From Chromobacterium haemolyticum DSM 19808 (GTDB lineage: Bacteria; Pseudomonadota; Gammaproteobacteria; Burkholderiales; Chromobacteriaceae): a DNA stretch of 64,000 nucleotides. Both the position numbers and the translations under genes were made by a program. Shown here in pieces: positions 10,363 to 18,092 of the stretch; the first letter of the stretch is position 1, and the number at the start of each line of letters is the position of its first letter. Under the pieces are notes generated by a model. The model made no database searches. It saw only the letters and a list, made by a program, of their open reading frames with translations, and was not told the origin of the DNA. The stretch is from assembly GCF_000711885.1 (NCBI RefSeq), contig NZ_JONK01000029.1:1-64000 (forward strand), given 5' to 3'.

Positions 10363-12197
10363 GGCGTGGACTCGCAAGGCCAGTTGATGATGAAGCAGGC
10401 GCCGCCTTCCGGATGGTTGCCGGCTTCGATGCGTCCGCCGGACTGCTCGACGATCTCCTGCACGATGGCCAGCCCCAGTCCCAGGCCCTGGCCGCGCGGC
10501 TTGGTGCTGTAGAAAGGCTCGAACAGGTGAGGCAAATCGGCGTCGGCGATGCCGGGGCCGTGGTCGCGCAGACGGAATTCCAGCATGCCCGCTTTATGCA
10601 GCAGGCTGATCTCCAGCCGGCCTTGCGGTTGCGGCCGCATCGCGTCTATGGCGTTGCCCAGCAGATTGGTGAACACCTGTTCCAGGCCGATGGCGTCGCA
10701 GGCGATGTCCGGGCAGCGTGGAGGCAGGTCCAGCTCCAGCGCGACCCGGGCTTCGCGCAGCGCCGGCTGCAGCAGCGTCAGCGTGTCTTGCAGCGCGGAG
10801 AGCGGATTGGTCTGGCCCAGCGGGCCGCGGTGGCGGCGGGCAAAGGTTTTCAGATCCCGGGTGATGTGGGCGATGCGCTCCACGAGTTGGGAAATCTGAC
10901 CCAGATTGTCGCTGGCGGCGTCAGGGCGGCCGCGTTGCAGCAGGGTCACCGCGTTGTCGGCGAAGGCGCGCAGCGCCGCCAGAGGCTGGTTGATCTCATG
11001 CGCCACCCCTGCCGCCATCTGGCCCAGCGCGGCCAGCTTGCTGGCTTCGGCCAGCTGGCCGCGGGTAATGCGCAGGCTGTTTTCGGTCTGGATGCGCTCG
11101 CGGATCTCCGCCGACAACTGAGTGTTGCTCAGCGCCAGGTCGCGGGTTCGCTCCGCCACCTTGCGCTCCAACTGGTCGTGCGCTTGTTGCAGGGCCTGTT
11201 GCGCCGCCAGTTGCTCGCGCAGCCGGCGCAGCCTCAGCCGCCAGTAGTGCCACAGCGTCAGCAGGCCCAGTCCGCTGGCCAGCAGCGTGCTCATGATGGC
11301 CAGCAGGGTGAGGTTGCGGCCGTGCATGTCCACCAGCAGGGTCAGTGTCCAGCCGGTTTGCGGCAAGGTCTGGCGGATTTGAAGGTAGCGGCCCGCCAGC
11401 AGTTTGCGTTCGCTGTCCGGCGCCAGCCAGGCCTGCTGACGCCAGCCTGTGTGGGGCTGCAGCAGCGCGAAGGGGTGCAGTTTGGCGCCCAGGTATTGGC
11501 GGGTGGCGTCAATCTGGCGACGGACTGTCGGCGGCAGCGGTTGCAAGGTGGCGAATTTCCAGTCCGGATTGGCGCTGAGAAAGGCCACGCCGTGCCGGTC
11601 GCTGACCAGCACCGGCTCGGCGCCCTTGCGCCAGGCTTCTTCCAGCGGCGCCAAGCTGACTTTGACCACCGCCACGCCCACGACGCGGCGGCCGGACAAC
11701 ACCGGCCAGGACAGGAAATAACCTGGCTCGCGGCTGGTGCTGCCTATGCCGTAAAAGCTGCCGGACTGGCCGGCCAGCGCTTGTTGGAAATAGGGGCGGA
11801 AGGCGTAGCTGTTGCCGACGAAGCTGTACGGCGACATCCAGTTGCTGGACGCCAGCGCGATGCCGTCCACGTTGACGATGAACAGCGCCGAGGTGCGCGA
11901 CTGCCGGTTCACTTGCTCCAGATAGCGGTTCAGCGCCTCCACCCGCCGCGGGTTGCGCGGGTCCGCCAGCAGGTTGAGGATGTCCTGGTTCAGCGCCAGC
12001 ACATAGGGCAGGTAGCGGTACTGCTCCAGCGTGGCGCCTAGATTGGCTGCGTGCATCTCCGCCCGATGCCGGCCCTCGCGCTCCGCTTCGGTCAACAGCA
12101 TGCGGCTGGCCAAGACCCAACCGCCGCCCAGCGCCAAGGCCAGCAAGACGAGGGAAGGCAGGCTTTTCAGCAGGAAACGCAACGCGCGTGCGAGCAT
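10359..12197 (-). CDS. DctB-like membrane sensor histidine kinase
   Basis: Partner kinase of the adjacent sigma54 activator. A first membrane helix (about residues 10-30) and a second (about 295-318) bracket a periplasmic sensor of about 260 residues. This sensor has the double-PAS style of DctB (SRTSALFIVNVDGIALASSN, REPGYFLSWPV). A coiled linker leads to the dimerisation domain with phospho-acceptor His400 in GVAHEINQPLAALRAF, then ATPase motifs NLLGNAIDAM, DHGPGIAD and GQGLGLGLAIV. Length is 612 residues. DctB proteins usually sense C4-dicarboxylates, but the neighbouring transporter is of the nitrate/sulfonate type, so the ligand is open. Its start is 27 bases after the ATPase gene stop. 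Confidence 0.9.
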   Translation of the reverse strand: MLARALRFLLKSLPSLVLLALALGGGWVLASRMLLTEAEREGRHRAEMHAANLGATLEQYRYLPYVLALNQDILNLLADPRNPRRVEALNRYLEQVNRQSRTSALFIVNVDGIALASSNWMSPYSFVGNSYAFRPYFQQALAGQSGSFYGIGSTSREPGYFLSWPVLSGRRVVGVAVVKVSLAPLEEAWRKGAEPVLVSDRHGVAFLSANPDWKFATLQPLPPTVRRQIDATRQYLGAKLHPFALLQPHTGWRQQAWLAPDSERKLLAGRYLQIRQTLPQTGWTLTLLVDMHGRNLTLLAIMSTLLASGLGLLTLWHYWRLRLRRLREQLAAQQALQQAHDQLERKVAERTRDLALSNTQLSAEIRERIQTENSLRITRGQLAEASKLAALGQMAAGVAHEINQPLAALRAFADNAVTLLQRGRPDAASDNLGQISQLVERIAHITRDLKTFARRHRGPLGQTNPLSALQDTLTLLQPALREARVALELDLPPRCPDIACDAIGLEQVFTNLLGNAIDAMRPQPQGRLEISLLHKAGMLEFRLRDHGPGIADADLPHLFEPFYSTKPRGQGLGLGLAIVQEIVEQSGGRIEAGNHPEGGACFIINWPCESTP

Positions 12198-12224
12198 GGC
12201 GGCGGATCGGGAATCGGCGATGCC

Positions 12225-13016
12225 TCAGTCTACCGCAGCTTGCAGTTCCGCGGCTTCATGGCGTGAATGTTCCTCCATCACCAGCCGGGTCAGCTCCCGC
12301 TTCAGGTCGTTGAAACCCGGCGCGCTGGGGTCGCGCGGGCGCGGCAGCTCCACCCGCACGTCGCGCTTGATGGTGCCGGGGCGGTAGGTCATCACCACCA
12401 CCCGGTCCGCCAGATAGATGGATTCCTCGATGCTGTGGGTGACGAAGATGATGGTCTTGCCGCTCTCCTGCCAGATGCGCAGCAACTCGTCCTGCAAGGA
12501 GCGCCGTGTCAGCGCGTCCAGCGCGCCGAAGGGTTCGTCCATCAGCATCACCGGCGAATCCAGCGCCAACACCCGCGCGATGGCCACCCGCTGGCGCATG
12601 CCGCCGGACAGGTCCTTGGGGAAACGGTGACGGAAATCGCGCAGGTGCAGCTTGTCCAGCAGCGGCTCCACGGCGGCGCGAATCTCGGCCGGACCGCGCT
12701 TCTGGATTTCCAGGCCAAAGCCGATGTTCTGTTCCACCGTCATCCACGGGAACAGCGCGTATTCCTGGAATACCATGCCGCGGTCCGGTCCCGGCGCGGC
12801 GACGCGTTGGCCGGCCACCAGGATCTCGCCGCCGCTGGGCGGCGCGAAGCCGGCGATGGCATTGAGCAAGGTGGATTTGCCGCAGCCGGAGGGGCCCAGC
12901 AGGCAGACGAACTCGCCGGGCTGGATGTCCAGCTGGATGTCCCGCAGGGCGATCACGTCGCCGCCCGGCGTCTTGAATACTTTTTGCACCTGTTGCACTT
13001 CGATCTGGGCGCTCAT
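12225..13016 (-). CDS. ABC transporter ATPase, nitrate/sulfonate/taurine type (SsuB/TauB-like)
   Basis: Energises the importer encoded by the two genes upstream. The 263-residue protein has Walker A GPSGCGKST, Q-loop VFQEYALFPW, signature LSGGMRQRVAIARV, Walker B VMLMDEPFGALDALTR and switch His in IFVTHSIEES, all typical of the NrtD/SsuB/TauB group. The ATG at 13014-13016 is used because the protein then begins MSAQIEVQQVQKVF, as family members do; an upstream extension would run into the repeat at 13061-13166. It is separated from its permease gene by 153 bases of non-coding palindromic DNA, unusual inside an operon. Confidence 0.9.
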   Translation of the reverse strand: MSAQIEVQQVQKVFKTPGGDVIALRDIQLDIQPGEFVCLLGPSGCGKSTLLNAIAGFAPPSGGEILVAGQRVAAPGPDRGMVFQEYALFPWMTVEQNIGFGLEIQKRGPAEIRAAVEPLLDKLHLRDFRHRFPKDLSGGMRQRVAIARVLALDSPVMLMDEPFGALDALTRRSLQDELLRIWQESGKTIIFVTHSIEESIYLADRVVVMTYRPGTIKRDVRVELPRPRDPSAPGFNDLKRELTRLVMEEHSRHEAAELQAAVD

Positions 13017-13060
13017 GCCTTCATCCTTCCATGCCGCGCAGCGCGGCGGTGTGTTTAGCG

Positions 13061-13166
13061 CCGCTAACAAAACCGAGCAGCGTACCTGGGCCAAGGCGCG
13101 CCGACGCAGGTCGTACCAGTGGTACGACAAGGAGGCGCAACGCAGGGTCAGGGGTGTTGTTAGCGG
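13061..13166. repeat. palindromic intra-operon element (second repeat type)
   Basis: Terminal inverted repeats CCGCTAACAA (13061-13070) and TTGTTAGCGG (13157-13166) match over 10 bases. At the centre GTCGTACCA-G-TGGTACGAC (13110-13128) is a perfect palindrome around one base. The element lies between the permease and ATPase genes, just downstream of the permease TAA. No protein-coding potential is seen. Size, ends and position are those of a miniature inverted-repeat element, but there is no second copy in the window to confirm mobility. Confidence 0.6.
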
Positions 13167-13169
13167 TTC

Positions 13170-14000
13170 TTATTGGTCTATGCCGCGATGCCACTTGAGC
13201 AAGCGGTTGTTCAAGCCCTGCATCAGCATGTCGATCAACAGCCCGAGAATGCCAATCGTGACCATGCCGGCGATGACCTTGTCGGTCCAGAAATACTCGC
13301 GCGCTTCCATGATGCGGTAGCCGACGCCGCTGTTCACGGCGATCATCTCCGCCACGATCACCACGATGAAGGCGGTGCCCATGCCCACGCGCGCGCCGGT
13401 GAAGATGAAGGGCGTGGCCGCAGGCAGGATCACCCGGCGGAACAGGGTTGCGCGGCTGGCGCCCAGGTTGCGCGCGGCGCGGATATAGATGCCGTCCACA
13501 TTGCGCACGCCGGAGATGGTGTTCATCAGGATGGGGAAGAAAGCCCCGATAGTGATGAGGAACACCGCCGGCGGGTTGCCCAGGCCAAACCACAGGATGG
13601 AGAGCGGGGTCCAGGCGATGGGCGGAATCGGCCGCAGGAACTGGATCAAGGGATTGAACGCCCGGTACACCGGGTCGCTGACGCCCATGAACAGCCCCAG
13701 CAGCAAGCCCAGGCCGCCACCCAGCGCGAAACCGAGCACCACACGCCACAGGCTGGCCGCCACGTCGTGGATCAGTTCGCCGGACAGCAGCCAGGACAAG
13801 TAGGCGCCGGACGAGGGGTCGTAGGCTTCCAGCGGCTGCCAGTAAGCCAGCCACTTCTGCAACACCGCCAGCGGCGAAGGCAGGATTTGCGGGTTGATCC
13901 AACCCAGGCTGGAACTGGCCTGCCAGATCAATACGATGGCGATGGGCACCGCCAGGCTGGACCAGGCTTGGCCCAGCCGGGAAAACACAGTCTGCTGCAT
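13170..14000 (-). CDS. ABC transporter permease, nitrate/sulfonate/taurine type
   Basis: Inner-membrane channel subunit of the importer, 276 residues with about six hydrophobic segments. The EAA-type cytoplasmic loop lies near IYIRAARNLGASRATLFRRV, followed by ILPAATPFIFTGARVGMGTA, as in SsuC/TauC. The ATG at 13998-14000 has GGGAG 7 bases upstream and gives a 17-base gap after the binding-protein stop; a TTG at 14021 would overlap it. It is co-directional with the binding-protein gene before it and the ATPase after it. Confidence 0.9.
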   Translation of the reverse strand: MQQTVFSRLGQAWSSLAVPIAIVLIWQASSSLGWINPQILPSPLAVLQKWLAYWQPLEAYDPSSGAYLSWLLSGELIHDVAASLWRVVLGFALGGGLGLLLGLFMGVSDPVYRAFNPLIQFLRPIPPIAWTPLSILWFGLGNPPAVFLITIGAFFPILMNTISGVRNVDGIYIRAARNLGASRATLFRRVILPAATPFIFTGARVGMGTAFIVVIVAEMIAVNSGVGYRIMEAREYFWTDKVIAGMVTIGILGLLIDMLMQGLNNRLLKWHRGIDQ

Positions 14001-14017
14001 GATTGCTCCCGCCGCCG

Positions 14018-14992
14018 TCAATTAACCTTGAGATCCTGCTTGGCCTTGCTCAGCAAGTCCAGCTTCACCCAGTCCGCCGCTTTGGGCGGCTTGGACATCT
14101 TGCCGATGCCGTACTGCTGCATCATGTCGGTGGTGGTCTGGATGTGGGCCACGCTCAGATCGTAGCTGTACGGGGAGTTGGAAATGGCGTCCTGGAAGTC
14201 GTCGGCGCTGATCTGGTTCTTGAACATGTTCTCACGCACGTATTTTTCCGCCAGCTTGGGATTTTTGATGAAGGTGTTGGTGGCCTCCACGAAACATTTG
14301 ATCAGGCGCTCCGCCACGCCGCGGCGTTCCTTGTACATCTTCTCCGTCATCACCAGGGTGCGAATGGGTTCGCCCAGCGGGGTGTCATAGGGCTTCAGCA
14401 CTTCCACGCCGAAGCCCTTGTTGATGGCTTGGGACGATTGCGGTTCGGATTGGCTCATCGCGTCGATCTGCTTGCCCATCAAAGCCTGGTTCAGGTCGGC
14501 GAAAGGCATGTAAATCACCTGCACATCCTTGCCCGGCTTGTCGGACCAGCTGAGCTTGTACTTGGCCAGCTCCGCCGCCAGCAGCAACTCCTGCGCGCCG
14601 CCGCGCGCCACGCCCACCTTCTTGCCCTTCAGGTCCTTGACGCTCTTGATGCCGCTGTCTTTGGCCGCCACGATGCGCGCGCCGCCCTTGGCGAAGCCGG
14701 CCACCGCGAAGATAGGCGCGCCGCCGGCGCGGCCGGCCACCGCCGCGTCCGCCGCGCTGGCGGCGACGTCCACCTCGCCGGCCACGATGGCGGGCATGAT
14801 GTCGATGCCTTTGGCGAACATGCGTTCTTCAATCTTCAGGTCGTATTTGGGCGCGATTTCCTTCATGTAGCTGATGGCGCCGTAATGGGCGAACTTGAGG
14901 TTGCCCAATCTCACCACGTCGGCGGCGAGGGCGGGCAGCGAGAGGCCGCCGCCCAGAGCGGCGAGACAGAGCCAGGTTCGGATGCGTTGCAT
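14018..14992 (-). CDS. periplasmic substrate-binding protein, nitrate/sulfonate/bicarbonate family
   Basis: Captures the substrate in the periplasm for the adjacent permease-ATPase pair. A Sec signal peptide (MQRIRTWLCLAALGG to LPALAAD) precedes an NMT1/SsuA-like fold. Visible segments are VRLGNLKFAHYGAISYMKE, MPAIVAGEVDVAASAADAAV, and the hinge region KDLKGKKVGVARGGAQELLL. Members bind nitrate, sulfonates, taurine, pyrimidine precursors or aromatic acids; I cannot choose. It is first in a five-gene minus-strand run ending with the two-component system, and has a sigma54-type promoter about 105 bases upstream. Confidence 0.88.
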   Translation of the reverse strand: MQRIRTWLCLAALGGGLSLPALAADVVRLGNLKFAHYGAISYMKEIAPKYDLKIEERMFAKGIDIMPAIVAGEVDVAASAADAAVAGRAGGAPIFAVAGFAKGGARIVAAKDSGIKSVKDLKGKKVGVARGGAQELLLAAELAKYKLSWSDKPGKDVQVIYMPFADLNQALMGKQIDAMSQSEPQSSQAINKGFGVEVLKPYDTPLGEPIRTLVMTEKMYKERRGVAERLIKCFVEATNTFIKNPKLAEKYVRENMFKNQISADDFQDAISNSPYSYDLSVAHIQTTTDMMQQYGIGKMSKPPKAADWVKLDLLSKAKQDLKVN

Positions 14993-15108
14993 GGTGTTTC
15001 TCCTTTGTGGATAGGGGCCGGGCGGAGCGCGGCGACCTTTTATTTATACGACGTTTGCATTTTTTGGCGCGGCGATGCGGTTCGCTGCTTTGTAGTGGTT
15101 CTTATTAG

Positions 15109-15123
15109 GCAAAGCGCGTGCCA
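15109..15123 (-). promoter_or_regulatory. near-consensus sigma54 (-24/-12) promoter of the ABC-two-component operon
   Basis: The minus strand reads TGGCACG-CGCT-TTGC, matching TGGCACG-N4-TTGC exactly with the invariant GG and GC dinucleotides 10 bases apart. Transcription would run leftward from about 15097 into the binding-protein gene. An inverted repeat GGCCG-N4-CGGCC at 15176-15189 upstream could be part of an activator site. The operon encodes a sigma54 activator, so autoregulation is likely. Confidence 0.75.
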
Positions 15124-15247
15124 GGATGTTTTTTGCTCAAGTTGTTGATTTTTATGGAGTGGGTTGGCGGGGCGTGGCCGGATTCGGCCTGTGCCGGCCT
15201 TGCTTGTGCCAAAACCGGCTCAGGGCTTGCCGGAGAAAACAATGCAG

Positions 15248-15664
15248 TTATTCAATATCTGTCGGCTGTTTTCTCATCGGCCGGCGCAATGTTTCCTCCC
15301 TAAGCTGGATGCGGTCGATGTAGCCGAAGATATCGATAGGGAAGATCAGCACCTGTTCGATCAGGGCGAAGAAACCGGCCCAGTAGCCCTGCTCAGGGCC
15401 TTCCGCGGAGAAGTCGACATCGCCGGCGATGCGCGCCAGCAGCGTGTGTTTCGGGACATCGGGATTGTCCTGCACGTATTGGATGAAGTGGCCGGCGTAT
15501 TCGCGCCCCAGCAGATAGGCCTGGCGATAGTCGTCGGCTGGCGGCACTTGCCAGCAGTGCACGCGCGGACTGCCTGGCATGCGCGCGGCGAACGGCAGCT
15601 CCTGATAGGGAACCGGCTGGAGGTTGGGACGGTAATGGCGACGGCTTGGGTATTTGACGGACAT
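15248..15664 (-). CDS. hypothetical protein (138 aa)
   Basis: I do not recognise this protein. It has no signal peptide or obvious membrane helix; the N-terminal third is rich in proline, arginine and tyrosine (SVKYPSRRHYRPNLQPVPYQ). A middle block, YRQAYLLGREYAGHFIQYVQ followed by DNPDVPKHTLLARIAGDVDF, and a hydrophobic IEQVLIFPIDIFGYI follow. It has a clear AGGAG ribosome-binding site 8 bases before the ATG and host-like codon use, so it is probably a real gene. It is co-directional with the transporter operon but separated from it by the sigma54 promoter, so it is likely a separate unit. Confidence 0.6.
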   Translation of the reverse strand: MSVKYPSRRHYRPNLQPVPYQELPFAARMPGSPRVHCWQVPPADDYRQAYLLGREYAGHFIQYVQDNPDVPKHTLLARIAGDVDFSAEGPEQGYWAGFFALIEQVLIFPIDIFGYIDRIQLREETLRRPMRKQPTDIE

Positions 15665-15999
15665 GCGTGCGCTCCTGTTGATTCAAGGCTGCCGGCGAGG
15701 CGGCAGGCTTATGGCAGGCGCATGGCAGGATTGGAGTTCCGGCGCCACGGACCGGCGGGTGCGAACACCCTCCCACCATGGCCTGCCCGTAGTTGGCATG
15801 ACGGATGGTGCAAGGGCACGGACCGGGCGTTTGCGGCGCGGGGTCCGAGGCGGCGGGGCCAGACTCCAATCTGGGCGCAGCCGGTTGGGGCTGCGCGTTT
15901 GCGATTGTGCCTAGCGGGGATGAGGGGGTCAAGGCGACATCGGCCGCCAACGGCGCAAGGTCGCATCCCCCGGTCAGGTCCGGGCGGTGATCCGGCGCT
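15665..15999. other. 335-bp non-coding gap with nested inverted repeats
   Basis: No convincing gene. GATTGGAGT (from about 15729) and ACTCCAATC (ending about 15879) could close a ~150-base structure. Inside are the hairpins GGGTG-CGAA-CACCC and CGGACC/GGTCCG. A further GCGCAGCC/GGCTGCGC hairpin follows near 15880-15900. None is followed by a T-run. It may be a structured leader or an unrecognised RNA; I could match it to no known riboswitch or RNA family. Confidence 0.35.
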
Positions 16000-17043
16000 C
16001 TAGGCGTAAAACCTCGATTGTCCTTGCCAGGCGCTGGCGACGAAGTCTTGCACATGGTCCAGGAACTTGTCGTGGCGGCCCAGGCGGCTGTCGTCGGCCT
16101 GGCGGTTTGCCGGCAGCAGGTAAAGCTGGCCGACGTGACGCACGGGCAGCAGGCCGTCCAACGCCGGCACTGGATCGCCCTGAACGCAGTAATGACGGAT
16201 ATGGGCAGAGGCCGCGCGCGCTTGCTCCAGATCGTTGCCGTGGCGCGTCAGCAGTTCGTTTTGCAGGCCGCGGCCGAACTGGGCGCTGCTGAAGCATTCC
16301 GCGTGGACCGGGCGCTGCGGAGTGGACAATTTCATCGCCGCATAGGCGGCCATGCCGCCGCCCAGCGAATGACCGCCGGTGCTGACGATATAGCCGGGTT
16401 CGCCGCTGCGCATCAGCGGCAGCCCGGCGGCCAGCGTTTGCAACTTGGCGGTGAGTTGGGCGGCTTGGGCGTAGCAAGCGGGGCGGCCGCCGAAAGCGGC
16501 GTTGTCGATATTGGCGCGCCATTGCCGCGCTACGCTGGCCAGGTTTTTCAGGTTGCGTTGAGCCAAGCCGCCCACATCGCGGCCGCTGGTGGTGCCGCCG
16601 AACACCAGGCGGATTTCCCCCGCCGCCTTGTTGCGGAACACATAGGCCACCAAGCCGCTTTCCGGGTCCATCAAGCGCGCCTGCTGCGGTTGAAACTCCA
16701 GCTTGCCGCCCTTGGCCAGCAGGCGCGCCAGTTCTGCGTCCGGGCTCCACTGGGTGGCGCGCAGGCTGTCCAGGTCCCGGCTGTAGGGGAAGTTGGCGAG
16801 CAGCGCGCTGTCCTTGAGCCTTTGACGGGCCGCTTCGGGGTTGAGGTTTTCCAGCGGCTGCTGCACGCAGAGGCCGTCCAGAGGATTGGCGCGCGGCGCG
16901 GCGCGCGAGGAGGCCGGGGCGTCCGCGCGGTTTTCTGTTTGTTTGAGCCGTGTCGACATCGCGTTTGGCGCGACACTGGAGCGGACGGGCTCGTCTATCG
17001 CGATCGCTTGAGGCGCGGCGGCGCGGGAAGCTTGAATGAGCAT
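16000..17043 (-). CDS. class-3-lipase-like protein, candidate secreted effector
   Basis: Predicted serine hydrolase. The nucleophile elbow GGHSLGGG (Ser226) sits in STGGHSLGGGMAAYAAMKL, preceded by a lipase-3 type strand IRLVFGGTTSGRD that would supply the oxyanion hole. The first ~55 residues are disordered, rich in Ala, Ser and Arg, with no Sec signal peptide. That N terminus resembles those of type III secreted effectors, which often carry phospholipase domains. No secretion genes or chaperone are adjacent, so export is inference. It is a single gene with a 334-base non-coding gap downstream. Start is the first ATG; an ATG at codon 29 is possible. A cytoplasmic lipase is the alternative. 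Confidence 0.65.
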   Translation of the reverse strand: MLIQASRAAAPQAIAIDEPVRSSVAPNAMSTRLKQTENRADAPASSRAAPRANPLDGLCVQQPLENLNPEAARQRLKDSALLANFPYSRDLDSLRATQWSPDAELARLLAKGGKLEFQPQQARLMDPESGLVAYVFRNKAAGEIRLVFGGTTSGRDVGGLAQRNLKNLASVARQWRANIDNAAFGGRPACYAQAAQLTAKLQTLAAGLPLMRSGEPGYIVSTGGHSLGGGMAAYAAMKLSTPQRPVHAECFSSAQFGRGLQNELLTRHGNDLEQARAASAHIRHYCVQGDPVPALDGLLPVRHVGQLYLLPANRQADDSRLGRHDKFLDHVQDFVASAWQGQSRFYA

Positions 17044-17188
17044 GGTGGGCGGACGCGGGTGAAGGTTGATCGCCGGATGCTAATGGGAGGCGGACGGCTT
17101 GCCTTGCAGATTTTACTCAGCCGGCGGTTACGATTCCGTGATAATGGCGGGTTCGGGACGAGTCCGCGGTGAGTGGGAAGGGGAAACG

Positions 17189-17746
17189 ATGGATATGGAG
17201 ACGGAGCGTTTATTGCTGCGCCAATGGAGGGACGAGGATCTGGCGCCCTTCGCCGCCATGGGGAGGGATCCGGAAGTGATGCGTTATTTCCCGGCGTTGT
17301 TGAGCGAGGAAGAGAGCGCGGACAGCATGGAGCGCCAACGCGGGTTGATAGCGGAGCGGGGCTGGGGGCTATGGGCGCTGGAGGAGAAAGCGTCCGGCGA
17401 CTTCGTCGGTTTCGTAGGGTTGGCGGTGCCGCGAGCGGAGTTGCCGTGCATGCCCTGCGTGGAGACGGGCTGGCGCCTGCGGCGAGCATCCTGGGGCCGG
17501 GGCTACGCCACCGAGGCTGCGCGCCGGGCGCTGGCTTTTGGTTTCGAGATCTTGGGGCTGGACGAAATCGTGTCCTTCACCGCCTTGCCCAATCTGCCGT
17601 CGCAAGGCGTGATGCGGAGGCTGGGCATGCGCGATAGCGGCCGGGACTTCGATCATCCCGCCTTGGAGGCCGGGCATCCGCTGCGGCGACACTGTCTGTA
17701 TCTGTTGTCGGAAGCGGAGTGGCGCGCCGCGGCGACCGAGGTTTGA
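17189..17746 (+). CDS. GNAT-family N-acetyltransferase (RimJ/RimL-like)
   Basis: Transfers acetyl from acetyl-CoA to an amine, possibly a protein N terminus or small molecule. The 185-residue protein begins METERLLLRQWRDEDL, the classical RimJ/RimL opening. It continues with FVGFVGLAVP and the acetyl-CoA pyrophosphate loop region RRASWGRGYATEAARRAL, then FTALPNLPSQGVMRRLGM. The ATG at 17189 has a GGAAGGGG ribosome-binding site. Substrate is unknown. It is followed after 18 bases by a terminator and is probably monocistronic. Confidence 0.88.
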   Translation: MDMETERLLLRQWRDEDLAPFAAMGRDPEVMRYFPALLSEEESADSMERQRGLIAERGWGLWALEEKASGDFVGFVGLAVPRAELPCMPCVETGWRLRRASWGRGYATEAARRALAFGFEILGLDEIVSFTALPNLPSQGVMRRLGMRDSGRDFDHPALEAGHPLRRHCLYLLSEAEWRAAATEV

Positions 17747-17764
17747 GGTTGAGGGAGAAGCGAT

Positions 17765-17788
17765 AGCCGCCGCGAGGCGGCTTTTTTA
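17765..17788 (+). terminator. intrinsic terminator of the acetyltransferase gene
   Basis: AGCCGCC (17765-17771), tetraloop GCGA, GGCGGCT (17776-17782) and a run of T. Confidence 0.88.
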
Positions 17789-17857
17789 TTGCCTTCGGCA
17801 TGAGGTGAGGGCTGGCTTTATGCTTAATGAGCGATTTTTGCAATTCAATGGGGAACC

Positions 17858-17885
17858 TTGAGCTTAGGCTCTAATCTATTAGAAT
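17858..17885 (+). promoter_or_regulatory. candidate sigma70 promoter for the exported-protein pair
   Basis: TTGAGC (17858-17863), 16-base spacer, TAGAAT (17880-17885) in a distinctly AT-rich stretch (17800-17910). The gene start at 18093 would give a leader of about 200 bases. The remaining gap to 18092 holds no gene I can support. Confidence 0.45.
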
Positions 17886-18092
17886 TTCATTGTTCTCTTA
17901 TTTTTTGCGGACGGGTGGCAGCCCGGCCCGCGCCTGATGTTTCCGCCCCTGCAACAGCGTGGCTCGGATACGCGACACGCGTATTTTCGATGCGGTTTTC
18001 ACGGCCGTATCGCCGAGGCGCGGCAGCGCGTAAACCGGCTCTGAAAGAACGACATGTATCCCTCCTGTTTCTAACCCTCATTGGAGTCCGTG

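Noticed and set aside
10359-12197. Assigning dctB/dctD gene names and a dicarboxylate role outright
   Set aside because: Domain layout fits, but no dicarboxylate carrier is linked and the neighbouring transporter is of another class, so the symbols were left blank.
15728-15880. 6S RNA or cobalamin riboswitch in the gap upstream of the hypothetical gene
   Set aside because: A GTTCGC-like loop and GC helices invited comparison, but the 6S bubble arrangement and cobalamin conserved boxes are not present on either strand.
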